Part shown: one piece after another, positions 29,683 through 40,968 of the stretch
Layout of the letters: each line of letters begins with the position of its first letter
Numbering within the stretch: position 1 is the stretch's first letter
Source of the DNA: Roridomyces roridus
Lineage: Eukaryota; Basidiomycota; Agaricomycetes; Agaricales; Mycenaceae
Direction of reading: 5' to 3'
NCBI GenBank assembly: GCA_029378245.1
Contig: JARKIF010000009.1
Coordinates: 434,001-498,000, forward strand
DNA: 64,000 nucleotides
Made by a program: the position numbers and the translations under genes
The notes under the pieces: model-generated
Seen by the model: only the letters and a program-made list of their open reading frames with translations
Database searches by the model: none
What the model was told of the DNA's origin: nothing

Positions 29683-29735
29683 GGTAGTGCAAGAGAGATC
29701 AATTACTGTTGATCAGTGCTTGTTACAGGTTTCTT
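29683..29735. promoter_or_regulatory. 53-bp bidirectional intergenic region, ArfGAP / NIC96
   Basis: Only 53 bases separate the two divergent ATGs, so both 5' UTRs must be very short or overlap. The stretch contains a TTACAG just before the NIC96 ATG. No TATA box is visible. Confidence 0.5.
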
Positions 29736-32700
29736 ATGGCGTCTGAACTCTCTGCGCTGTTGACCGCGTCCAAGAACCTTACTTCTCATGTCTCGCGTCC
29801 AGAATTGCCGGCTGTACACTTGTCTCTCGACCAAGTTGAGGCCCAGTCCAGACGACTTGTTTCAAGGCAGCCGGGCAACACAACCGACACCGATCGCGCG
29901 TTGGTCCCCCAATTGTTCTCTGTTGCCTAACGTGAATCCGTGCTATTAGGAACTATCTCCTCGCTCAGGCCCACGTAGATGCCTCTGCACTAACGAGCTC
30001 CATCGCGCACCTCAACACCTCGACAACTTTCTCGCCACTCCAACCTCTGCAAGACACCGACGTTGCAGGTTACCTACGACATGCACACGAGCAGAATCTT
30101 ATATCTACCATCGAGGAGGGAAGAAAGGAGACCCAGGAGGCGTTCTACCGCACCCTTGAAGAGCGTAGTCGCCGCGACTGGGAGGCAAAGAAGAAACGCG
30201 TCTTTGATGAACTCGGTGGACGCGTCGGGGGCGACAACCGCGCCATGGCTGAACTCAAAAAGAGCTTCCATGGAAAGAGTAGCATGTCGGTGCGTTTCCT
30301 ACCAGCAACCCATCCCTTGCAAGGACTGACATAAAATTCTAGAGCAGCGTGGCTCCGAGTCTGACGCTACAGATGCAGAGCAAGATGATGACTTACGACC
30401 GCGTCATTACCGAATTAAATGCTGCCCGATTGCGCGGCACGTCTTACCCCATCGTTCATGCTCTCATCCGTGCCTCGCTCGACGTGGCTCCTGATGTATG
30501 TAGTTTTCTCTGTCATTGATTTCCAATACTAACAAGCAAGCAGCCAAGTTCCTTGCAAATCACGCAAAATTTCCACGTCCTCTCTAAAATCACAGCCGAA
30601 CCCCCAGCGCTACCGCCAATCGAGCATGCGTCAGCTCACATCCTCAATGCGCCGCTCCTGGAACGCAAACACGCACGTGTGTATCTTGGAGATCCCGAAA
30701 CACGCGAAGCAGCTGCACTCCGGCGGCAGATTGCCAATGGCGCGCGCGAAGCTCTCGAGGAGCAGTACTGGGACGTGCTTGAACGGACTGTACAGGCACG
30801 ACCCAATGAGGCTCAACTTGGAGGCGATCCTAGCGTCTCGAACAAGGTCCGAGCATTTTTGTTTGTGAGGTATTATAAAAATGGGGAATGGGAAGAACGG
30901 ATAGAGGTAATTCTCATTTAATCTTTCCCGTAAAGCTCCACTCATCTTCTCTGTAGTTGGTCGCTGGTCAGCCTCTATGGGCGCGCCTCTTCTTCCTCGT
31001 CCGCACGGGTCACTATCATGAAGCTCTCGACGAGGCGCTGCAATTCCAGCAGGCCATCGAGCACCGTGAAGCCAGTTTTATCAACCACTTTCAGACTTGG
31101 GTCGAGTCTCCGGAGCGACGGTAAGCGTAGTTTCTTTCCCCAGGCTCTGCTTGACTGATCCACTCAAGGCTCCCAAAACCAAACCGAGATCATCTTCAGG
31201 CGGTCTACAACGCGCACATGCTTCACTCGTCCACGACAGATCCTTTCAAGCTTGCCCTGTACAAACTGATGGGGAAGCTAGAACCATCAAGGCGAAGCGT
31301 GCCACAAGTCACGGCAACAACGGAAGATTGGCTGTGGTTCCAGCTTGCTATGGTATGCCTCATTTCAGCATTTCATGCCATTCTTGACCAAAACCGCCTA
31401 GGTCGACGAGGATGAGGATGGAGGCCTACGGGGACTTGCGGAGGTTCTATTAGGATACGGCGAGCGGCAATTCGACGGCCCACCAAACCAATCAGGATCC
31501 AGGCGTGGAGTTTGGGCTGGAGTTCTGCTCATGTGCGGCCAGTTCGAGCGCGCTGTTGCGGCGCTATGGGAACATCAAGAGACCGAAATCGAGGCGGTGC
31601 ACCTTGCGATCGCACTTGCATATCATGGCCTACTTCGGGTGCCTTCAAGGGCGGAAACGTCCGACATGACACCGCGTGAGTACTCTTTGACTATCAACGC
31701 AAAGCAGAAATAACGAGAAGACAGTCTCTCTGTCGCCTGCCTCCCCACCGGCGCTCAGTCTATCGACCCTGGTATGGCGTTATGCAAGACAGTTTGTAAA
31801 AATGGACGCCAAGGAAGCGCTGCAATACGTTTATTGCGTTGGATTAGCGTCCGATCAGGGCTCCGTTGGTCAAGAGCAGGTCGAGAACGCGTGGGAGCTC
31901 GTCAGACGTATCATAGTGCTCGGAAACAGCGGCCCTGGATGGGAGGAGCTCGTGGGCGGTTTCAGGCCCGATGGTACACGATATGTCAGTCGTTCGATCT
32001 ATATAGCTTTTCACAAACTGACTGATTCGCAGAGCGGGGTCATCGAACAAGGATCGTCGCTTCTGGGCCTACGGGATATGAAAGAGTTCAATGAAAAGAT
32101 TCTGGTCAAGGCTGCACGACACGCTGAAGAAAACGACCGCATACCGGAGGCGATCAGACTGTATAACCTAGCTGGGGAATACGGGACAGTCATAGCGTGC
32201 CTTGCACAGGCTCTTGGGAACACGCTCGCTTTACCCTCTGCAGACGAGAAGGCGCGGGCGATTGAGCGGACGGCTGCCGAAATCCTGAGGAATTACGAGC
32301 GCACGAATCGGGCGGTGGGGAAGGACCGCGATGCGGTCATACGACTACTCCGGGTGCGTGAGGCGGTGGACGCCAAACAGGCGGGAAGGCCCGAATTGGC
32401 GCTGGATGTCGGTTCATTTCTTTATATCGTTTTTGCTTGCAGCTGAATTTGTCTGCAGATCATGGAATCGACAGAGTTGATACCACTGGACGGCGACGTA
32501 GCCAAGATCACTCGTCGGGCGGAGGAGTTCAAAGACCTACACGAAGCGTTGCAGCGCAACTTACAGACTTATCTGCCCCTCACGATGGATGCGCTCGCTG
32601 GTGTACATCAAAAAACGAAGAGTTCGTTGGCGCCCGGGGATGCCACGAGGCAGATGGTGCGTATGGCAATTCTATGTATCACATTTGCACTCATTTGTTG

Positions 32701-32830
32701 GATGCAGACCCTGGCTGCTCTCCGGAAAAAGTCGCGTTCGGTGATGGTGTTTGCAGGGATATTAAAATATCGAATGTCGCCGGACGTATACTCGTATCTT
32801 GCGCGGCTGGACGTGGAGATTGCGTTGTAG
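29736..32830 (+). CDS. NIC96: Nucleoporin NIC96/NUP93
   Basis: Large scaffold nucleoporin of the inner ring of the nuclear pore. An N-terminal helical segment (residues about 1-55, ELSALLTASKNLTSHVSR) is followed by a coiled-coil (TIEEGRKETQEAFYRTLEE, RDWEAKKKRVFDELGG), then the long alpha-solenoid Nic96 domain with LWARLFFLVRTGHYHEAL, WLWFQLAM, GVLLMCGQFERAVAALWE, HLAIALAYHGLLR, WRYARQFVKMDAKEALQYVY, KILVKAARHAEENDRIPEAI and DVYSYLARLDVEIA. It has about ten short introns. The first exon-intron junction near 29903 is one base out of phase. The length is close to the family norm. It converges with IMP4, 55 bp apart. Confidence 0.92.
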
Positions 32831-32885
32831 TCTTGCAAATTATTATACTTTTTGCGAAATACAAATACAGGCCGGAAAGCTGGTA

Positions 32886-33991
32886 TTATCGCCTTGCTAC
32901 TTTACTCGGTGGCCCTGCATCACTGGAACCTCCAGGACCAGACAAAAGGCTCCGCTTTTTTGAAGTGCGAGCGTAGTGTGCCAAGACCCACTCTCGCTCG
33001 GCTGCAGACTGCTCAAAAGTACCTTGTCGTATCTCATATGCTGGTGCAATCAGACCAAGTAAAATAGTCAAGAAAAACACGAACGTTTCATATCAAATCG
33101 CGGGCCAACTTCTGCGAGCTGAACTTGCCGAGGGAGTTTGACAAAGACGTGGTGACTGTGAAATTATTAACCACAACGCCATGATGGAAGGACGACAATT
33201 ACCGGAACGATATAAAGTCATCTTCGTTCGCAAAGGTCATCACTCGTTTGCTGTCTTCCTTGGGGACAGGAAACAAGTATTTAAGGACATCCCGAACGCG
33301 TTCACCGAGCTTCGATGTAAAATTTTCAAAGATGAGGTGAGGATATTGTTCGGAAACCGTGGAGGATTTGTAGGACCCAATATCATGTCGTAGCGAGACG
33401 TTGCTCAGCGTAAAGTAGACAGTAGGTCCGTGAGGAAAGTGAGACACAATCATCGCGTCTGGCTAGAAGTCAGACAAAGGCACATCTCAGCAGGGAAAAA
33501 GACACGCCTGGTATGCCGCGGTGTTCGTGCAAGACTATTAAATCTGTTACATCGTTGGCTCTGCAAGCATCTGCGAGCTCTTTCACGACATAGTTTCCGC
33601 GATTTATTCGGTGCGAGTTGGGGAAAACGAGGCGCATTTCCTGGAGAATGTGAGCGACAGCCGATGGAGGCAGGAAGGTAAAAAAAACCTTGGCGAACTG
33701 CAGGAGCTTTGAGCTAGGGTCTCTCGAAGTTGTGATGATAATTTTGGGGTCTTGTGCACCAGCCCTAGAGTATTCATTGTCGATATGGGTAGTAGGGTCC
33801 GACTGGGCCTCGTCGAGAGCGAGATCCTTTCCGAGCTGTTTTGCGTCCTTCTTGAGTTCCGTGGGCAGGGACTTGCCGCTGGCAAGGGCATCCTTGAGCT
33901 GCTGTTTGCGCTCATATGTCTGGCGTTCTTGCGCCTCGAGGGACTTTGCGTAGACATATTGCCGGCGCTCTCTTGTCTGTCTTCGAAGCAT
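32886..33991 (-). CDS. IMP4: U3 snoRNP protein IMP4 (Brix domain)
   Basis: Component of the small-subunit processome that helps U3 snoRNA pair with pre-rRNA. The N terminus is basic and helical ([26 protein letters not shown]). The Brix domain follows: [80 protein letters not shown], then the C-terminal [13 protein letters not shown] and [11 protein letters not shown]. Four introns are placed by clear GT-AG sites, including a 5' one with a T-rich start near 33690. The ATG at 33991 lies 73 bp from the divergent SEC31 start. Confidence 0.93.
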
Positions 33992-34064
33992 TTCCGAAAA
34001 AAGGGCTTCTCACGTGTCATCAATCCACGTCGCAACATTTCTGTACACTCACTCTCCTTCGCTC
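33992..34064. promoter_or_regulatory. 73-bp bidirectional intergenic region, IMP4 / SEC31
   Basis: Divergent ATGs 73 bases apart. The stretch contains an in-frame upstream ATG for the SEC31 side at 34014; the downstream ATG at 34065 (MKLKEIHRTSTFAW) matches the usual Sec31 N terminus better, so I chose it. Confidence 0.5.
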
Positions 34065-37000
34065 ATGAAGCTCAAGGAAATACATCGCACCTCGACGTTC
34101 GCCTGGTCGCCGTCCGCCGAGCTGCCGCTGCTGGCAACGGGAACCGTCGCCGGTGCCCTCGACGAGAGTTTCAGTGACGAGAGCCAGCTGGAGATATGGG
34201 CTCCCGATTTTCTCGACAAGGACGAGTTCGAGCTTGGAGGCGTGGGCCAGACAGGCCCCAAGGGCGTTGTAAAGGACACGGCTCGCTTCAACCGGCTCGC
34301 CTGGGGTGCCATCGACGCTGCTCGCCCCCGAGGTGTCATTGCAGCAGGCCTTGAGAACGGCGAACTCGCGCTCTGGGATCCTGCAAAGATACTTGCTTCA
34401 GCAGACGAGTGTGTTTCAGCCGCTACACTTTTGCGTGCCGTGAGACTGACTGGCAGCCAGCGCGCTTATTATGCGCAACTCAACCCACACGGGCCCCATA
34501 CGCGGCTTGGATTTCAACCCGATTCAGACGAATCTCATTGCCTCTGGTGCAGTCAGCGGCGAGGTCTGTCCGCGCCTTGACCTTTCGTGCCAAAAGTTGA
34601 TGGTATATAGGTTTATATATGGGACCTCAATTCGCCAGCGAAGCCCTACACGCCCACACCTGGAGCCCGCTCCACCAAACTCGACGAAATGACTTCAGTT
34701 GCATGGAATCGTCAAGTACAGTATGTTCTTGCGGGAGCCAGCAACACGGGTTACACCGTAGTTTGGGATCTGCGCGGCAAGCGTGAAGTCGTCGCGCTTG
34801 CTTACGGAGGCGGCGGGGCATCTGGTGGCGGCATGAGCGACATCAAATGGCATCCAGACAACGCGACTCGCCTGGTCACTGCGTCCGAGGACGACCAATC
34901 CCCTATCATCATGCTCTGGGACCTCCGCAACGCTCGTGCCCCGGAAAAAGTACGCGTTCTATATCAATTCTTTTGCCCTTGTGCTCACCAGAGTATCCCA
35001 GATCTTGACCGGCCACGAGAAAGGCATCCTTTCGTTGTCTTGGTGTGCCCAGGACGCGGACCTCCTTCTGTCTTGTGGTAAAGACAATCGTACCCTGTGC
35101 TGGAACCCCCAAACTGGTGATGCCCTCGGCGAGTTGCCCCGCGCTCAGAACTGGGCTTTCCAGGTCGACTGGTGTCCGCGCAACCCTGATCTTATTGCGG
35201 CTGCGTTCTTCGACGGAACGATTGGTTTACATTCTTTGCAAGGAACAAACGAGTCTGCCGCGGCATCCGCATCCGAGGCCGCCGCCCACGTCGCTTCTGG
35301 TGCCGATATATTTGATTTGCAGCCAGGCGCTACTGCAACCAGCGCTACCGGCAATTTATCCTTGGCCCACCCGCCCAAGTGGTTCCGCCGCCCCGTTTCT
35401 GCGTCGTTCGGATTTGGCGGCAAGTTGGTCAGCGTGTCCAACCTGCCCAGCGCAACCGGCAAACACCAAAGCGGTTCCGTGCATCTGAGGTCCGTGCACA
35501 TCGACGACCGTGTTGTCGACCGCGCCGCCAGCTTGCGTGCTGCTCTGGACAAGGATTCTGCTCCTACAGAGGGCGAGAAAGCCGTCGCCGAATGGGCGCG
35601 CGAACACTTCAAGGAACAAGACGCAGAAGGCGGATGGAAAGCCTTACTGAGCTTGTTCAAGGCCGACTCGCGCGAGGAATTGGTCACATTGCTTGGATTT
35701 GACAAGACGGAGATCGAGAGGAAAGTTAGGGAGGCAGTCGAGTCCCTGGCGCTAAACAGCGACGGTGATGCGACCATGAAGGAGGAGGAGCTGGAGGTTA
35801 CTGAGCGGGAAGCAGTCGTGTCATTTGCTGAACAAGAAGATGGAAGTGAGAAAGCCCCTTCTGAAGTCAGCGCTGCTACCAGCGTTAGCGTCAGCGGAAC
35901 CTCGCAAACAGCGGCGACTGTGAGCGAGTCGGAGAGCACTACGACCGTTCCCAGTCTTTTCGGCGACGATGCTGCTGCTGATGCGGCAGACGGAGGGGCG
36001 GATGCGTCCGACTTTTTCAGCACCGTCGTCCCTCATACCTAACTACCAACTTGATTCGTCTGTTGCGGCCACCGTAGGCTCACGACCTTCGTCAGCTGCC
36101 TCCGAAACCAAGGGTGCTGGCGCTTTCTCTATTTACCCAGTGTCTGCCTCCCCGACCGACCGCCTTGTGACGCAGGCGCTTTTACTCGGAGACTTCGAGT
36201 CTGCTGTTTCTCTGTGCCTTGCCTCGTCGCGTTTTGCAGACGCTATCCTGCTCGCAGTACGTGGCGGTCCAGCACTCCTTCGCCGGACGCAAGACGCCTA
36301 TTTCGCCTCGACGGTTGCTCAGGGTGGAAACGCAGGGAGTGGGCGGGTGTTGCAAGCCGTTGTCAATACGGATCTCGGTGACGTTGTACGCAACGCCGAC
36401 GTGAAGGAATGGCGCGAGATCTTTGTCGTTCTATGCACCTTTGCAGGCCGCGACAAGGGCGAATTCGAAGGGCTGGTGGAAGAACTCGGTGGGCGCTTGG
36501 AGGCACAAGGGCGGCGGGCGGCCGAGGAGGGCGATGAAGCCGAAGGGAAGGAGTGGCGCAAGAACGCCACTCTCGCGTATCTTGCAGCGAGGAAGCTGGA
36601 ACGACTCGCTGGAATTTGGGGTGAAGAGATGGCAGAGGACCAAGCCCAAGGGCTCGAGAGCACGACAGCGAGTGGTTCGTCTGCTTACTCGGCCAGAGCG
36701 CGCGCACTGCAGACTTTTGTCGAAAAGGTGACCGTGTTCCGCGCTGCCACCGCATATGTCGATCTCGACATCTCGTCCGAGGCGAAGACTTTCAAGCTCG
36801 CTGGGCTGTATCAGCTTTACCATGAATACGCCGCCCTCCTTGCCGCTCAAGGTCTCATTGACGAAGCTGTCCGATTTTTGGAGCTCGTTCCTGCGGCGTA
36901 CGGCGATGATAGCGTTAAAGGACACCGGGAGAGACTTCTCAAAGCCAGTTCAAAGCCAGTTCCTACTCCGACCCCTGCGGCCCCTACACTCGCTGCCCGT

Positions 37001-38574
37001 GCAACTGCTCCGGCAGCCCGGTTGCCCACTAGCTATCAGACGCCCACCAGCTATCAGCCACCTGCACAGTCGATTCAAGGACAATATGCGCCTGGGACCA
37101 GTACGGGATATGCCGCTCCTCCTGCCACCCAAGCTGGCCCATATGCGCCTCCTGCACCAGCAGCACCTGCGTTTGGGACAACGCCTCAATCATATCACCC
37201 TCCTCATTCCACCTACACGCCTCTCCAGACCACTGGCGCTTCCTACGGATCTGTTCCCGGTCAGTCCTACGTGAATATCAACGGCAACGCTCCCGGAGGG
37301 GTTGTACAACCGCCGCACCTGCAAGCGCAGATGGCGCCACCGCCCCCTCGCAGTGGATCCTTATCTGCTATGGCTCCCCCGCCACCGCCGCCCAAGCGGA
37401 GCGATCAGGGTTGGAACGACCCGCCACCCGTTGCTTCCCGTTCGACACCCGTTAGTTCGTCCAAACTCTCAGCAATCACTGCCCCCTTCCCCAACATGCC
37501 TGTGTCCCCGGGACTGAATGGGCCAACCTCGCCTTATCTGAACCAAGGGCAGCCACAGAGCATTCCACCTCCCCCACGTCCTGGGAGTGTCCAAGGACCC
37601 CCTCCACCGCGCGGGATGGCTCAGCAAGGCCGGCCGCCCTCCACCGTGCCGCCTCCTCCATCTCGGATCATGTCGCCACCCAGCGGTGGCCCTGCTCGTA
37701 TGCCTACGCCTAGCCAGTACGCTCCTCCGCCCGCCCGCGTTCCTGAGGGCGGGGCACCTGGTCAATTCGCTCGTCAAGGCCCTGCTCCTGGCCAACAGCC
37801 TCCACCTCCCGCCTTTGGTCAGACGCCCCAATACGCGCCGCCTCCTCAGCAAAATCCAGGGCCCTATGGTCCACCTGCCGTTCAGCAGCGACCACAAGCT
37901 GGGCCATATGGTCCCGCTCCGGGCCAGCAACCGTCGGGTGCATATGCTCCTCCTGCTGGCCAGCAGCCGTCTGGACCGTACGCGCCTCCTCCTGGTCAAC
38001 AACAACCCGGGCCGTACGGACCTCCTCCCGGCGCACAGCAGCAAAGGCCAGCCCCACCAGGCGGACCTCCTCCTCCAGGTCCAGGCGCGCCGCCCGCTGC
38101 CGCAGCACGGGCACCTCAAGGACCGCCGCCCCCGAAATACCGTACGTCAGCTCACGTTTCTTTGAATATCCGTTGATGTCGGTTTCCTCCACAGCTCCTG
38201 GCGATAGAAGTCATATTCCCGACGCTGCGAGACCTGCATTCACTACCATATCGGGGCTGCTGGAACAGGTCCGACAGAACACACCTGTAAGTTTTCACCT
38301 TGGTTGCCCTTCAGTGGCTGATTGTGTTCAGCCCCAGCAAAAACGTCTTGTGGATGACCTAGAACGGCGAATCAACCCACTCTTTGATGCGTTGAACTGC
38401 GAGACACTGTCGCAGCCTGTCGTTGATCAGTTGCTTGTTCTTACGCAAGCCATGCAATCTCGGGATCGCCAAGCTGCGCTGGCCATCCACGTCGACTTGT
38501 TGACTCGTGGGTCTCAAACAGACGACATCGGACTTTGGATGTCTGGTGTGAAACAGCTCATTATGCGGCTTTAA
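34065..38574 (+). CDS. SEC31: COPII coat protein SEC31
   Basis: Outer coat subunit of COPII vesicles at ER exit sites, paired with Sec13. An N-terminal WD40 propeller (STFAWSPSAELPLLATGTVAG; RNSTHTGPIRGLDFNP; VAWNRQVQYVLAGASNTG; GHEKGILSLSWCAQDADLLL; AFQVDWCPRNPDLIAAAFFDG), a Sec13-binding and alpha-solenoid section (DRLVTQALLLGDFESAVSLC, LYQLYHEYAALLAAQGLIDE), a long Pro/Gln-rich linker, and the conserved helical C terminus (VDDLERRINPLFDALNCETL; QAALAIHVDLLTRG). Introns lie near the 5' end and near 38140-38330. A one-base insertion near 36038 breaks the frame between FFSTVVPHT and NYQLDSSVAAT, which should be continuous. Given the gene's essential role, this is probably a sequence error. 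Confidence 0.93.
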
Positions 38575-38657
38575 AATTTCGCGTCGTAGAATATTGCAAT
38601 GAAATGGATTAGTTTTTAATATCAAGTCTTTTTTATAAATTACAATCGAGAACAGGT

Positions 38658-39763
38658 CTATCTACGAGCTGGATTCCTTGCAACGAATGCGGTCCTCTCA
38701 CCAGCATCCTCCTCATTATCCGTGCTTGCGCTCCTACTCCTGCTACTCTCCGTGCCGCGCTTTGAAGTGGCTTTGGAGGTCGGACCCGAGCTCGCATACT
38801 GATAGTCGTCGTCAAAGAGGACCTCGTCCTCCTCAGTTTCAGGCGGAGGAGCTTTGGATGCGCTGCCGCGTTTCGGGTTGTCGCCGACAAAGTCAGCAAA
38901 GCTAGACACGCTGCCGTTGGTTTTGGTGGGTGTTGAGGGTTGTCGCAAGGGGACGCGATAGAAATCTTCAATCTCCTCGTCTTCTTCGTCAGGGAGGTCA
39001 AGGGCCTGGATCGAGGAACCAGTCGGACGGGATGGTTGGGTGCGAGCGAGAGAGCGGAATGTCCCTTGGCGGAGATGGACCGCGAGGGAGTAAATGACGA
39101 GACAGAGGTAAATCTAATAAGAGTTGATCGTTAATCGAGCAAGACTGGCGCTGTTGCGTACTTTGGACAACCATGACAAGACAATCACGGCCATTGCTGT
39201 TCCCTTTTCATGGTTCCATATGTTGAGAGCAGCCTCTGCCCGCTCCTCATCCGTGAGCGTCGGGCCGGTCAAATGGGCGATGTCGATCATGTCCTGCTGC
39301 GCCCGAGAGTTGGCTTGCTTCGCGCCATCGTGTGGCGTGTACACCCACCACTGGACGGCAAAGTATACGGTCCACGACGTCGAGAGGACATAGTCCGCAG
39401 CAAACAGATGGGCGAAATACAACGTCTTGCGTGGGTCTTCCTGGGATGAGATCATTGTACCACCCGAGACTTGAGCTGGGTAACGAACCACTTTGACGAC
39501 TTGTAAGCCCCATACAAGCCCAACGAGGGCGACAACCGAGTAGATGTACAAGCTGAGCTGGGCAAAGGCAGGTGCAGCGCCTGTCAAAACGGCAATGAGG
39601 CCATACACTCCAGCGACCTTGTTTAGCAACTGGAACACGGTGACTGCTAGTTGAACTGGAGGAAAGATTGACGAACAGCGAAGAGAATGGCTATAGTGAC
39701 GCCTGTTTTGAGGTCGAGGACGCCGAGGAACGAGTTCAAAGGCCAGATTCCGTTACGAAGCAT
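38658..39763 (-). CDS. KEI1: KEI1, IPC synthase regulatory subunit (DUF1753)
   Basis: Golgi membrane protein that binds and positions the inositol-phosphorylceramide synthase. The N terminus MLRNGIWPLNSFLGVLDLK leads into membrane helices: TGVTIAILFAV, VYGLIAVLTGAAPAFA, LYIYSVVALVGLVWGL, then LYFAHLFAADYVLSTSWTVY, VQWWVYTPHDG and AVIVLSWL. The cytosolic tail is Ser-rich and acidic, ending RNPARR. The first intron as read (near 39648-39676) is only about 29 bp, which is too short, so that junction is uncertain. Convergent with SEC31, 83 bp apart. Confidence 0.85.
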
Positions 39764-39784
39764 TATTTTCATAGCAAAGGGTAT

Positions 39785-39965
39785 ATCGTGTTTGGCCACG
39801 CTTGACTTGACTCTAACCAGCTAATATTAGAAGCCATCCAACTCGCTCGGCGTCCAATCCCATAGCTTCCCTGCAAGCCCAAGTTGACTACTAACCACCT
39901 AGTATTAGAAACCATCCAACTCGCTCTGCGTCCAATCCCAAAGCTTCTCTGCCAGCCCAACGTCT
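39785..39965. repeat. Imperfect tandem duplication of the dehydrogenase 3' end
   Basis: Two copies of about 75 bp (roughly 39810-39885 and 39890-39965), each containing CCATCCAACTCGCTC then GCGTCCAATCCCA. The right copy encodes the last codons of the short-chain dehydrogenase. The left copy lies beyond its stop codon. Small differences show that the duplication is not recent. Confidence 0.8.
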
Positions 39966-40844
39966 CTGGATTTCCGCATATGTTTCCCCCGCTTCCCAAC
40001 TGGCTCATAATACTCTCCATTGACTATGCTCTGTTTGTCTGTCGTCGCTGCCCACAACTGGTTTCGGGCACCATCCGCAGGCGTCATGGTGCTCAGAGGA
40101 TTCGTAATGTAGATGAGGGCTTTTGAAAACATCCCCTGGCTGGACACCAGACCCGTCCGCACGACGCCAGGATGAATCGACACGGATGTGATCTGGGGGT
40201 ATCTTCTCGCTAGCTCTGCGGCATAGAGAAGGTTCGCCAGTTTGCTCTGGCCATAGCGCTGCGCTTGGATGATTCCAGAGCCCTGTGTCGTCTTGAGGTC
40301 CTTGAAGACGACACCTCCTCCTGGATGTGTAACGAAGCCTGAGAAGTCAAGGAGACGATGCGCACGTCCGAGCCGGGCGCTTCTGCAGTGTGGAGGAGTG
40401 TCGGAAGAAGGAGTTTTATGAGCAGCGCATGAGCCATGTGGTTAATGCCAAAGTGAACCTCGAAACCGTCTTTTGTCAACGCAGGTGGAACATTCATCAC
40501 TCCCGCGTTGCACATCAGAACGTCCAGACGGTCGGTCTCCGAGATGACTCTCTGCGCCATCGCTTGGACTGAAGCAAGAGAGGTCATGTCGCATTCCAGA
40601 AACACCACTTTGGACGGTTTGGTCTCTGCGATGATCTCGTCTGCTCGCTTGGAATCCCGGCCAGTAAAATATATGCACTCCGGGTTGTGCTTTGCCAAGG
40701 CGAGAACCGATTCTTTGCCAATACCGGCAGTCCCTAAAACATTTTCAGCGAGAGGCACCCAAAACGGAATAAGCACGAACCGCCAGTGACGAGGATGTAT
40801 TTCCCGGCAAGGTCTGGGATATCTGTCGTAGGATTGAAAACCAT
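39905..40844 (-). CDS. Short-chain dehydrogenase/reductase (retinol dehydrogenase-like)
   Basis: NAD(P)-dependent oxidoreductase of unknown substrate. The Rossmann start is split by an intron: YILVTGG, then TAGIGKESVLALAKH (TGGTAGIGKE for the usual TGxxxGIG). Also seen: FTGRDSKRADEI, VVFLECDMTSLASV, LDVLMCNAGVM (NAG motif), IVSLTS, the catalytic YGQSK, and SVSIHPGVVRTGL. The frame slips by one base near 40335, between SLTSQA and HPGGGVVFKDLK, with no intron possible. The extreme 3' end is duplicated downstream. Confidence 0.88.
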
Positions 40845-40968
40845 TGTGCAAAAGGAAATCCATCGACTCGCACTCTTATTGTATCTATGTACTGACCGGC
40901 AGGTCTACGCGTCGCGGCTTGAGCCTGCGTGATTACATGTTGTCATACATCATAAAATACAAAATAAA

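Noticed and set aside
35145..36023. A 292-codon minus-strand frame opposite SEC31
   Set aside because: It is the antisense of the Ala/Ser-rich SEC31 linker. The SEC31 reading has conserved WD40 and helical motifs on the other strand.
35970..36075. A short intron to explain the SEC31 frame change
   Set aside because: A CTAAC branch-like motif is present, but no GT donor gives the right phase, and the protein is expected to be continuous across the site.
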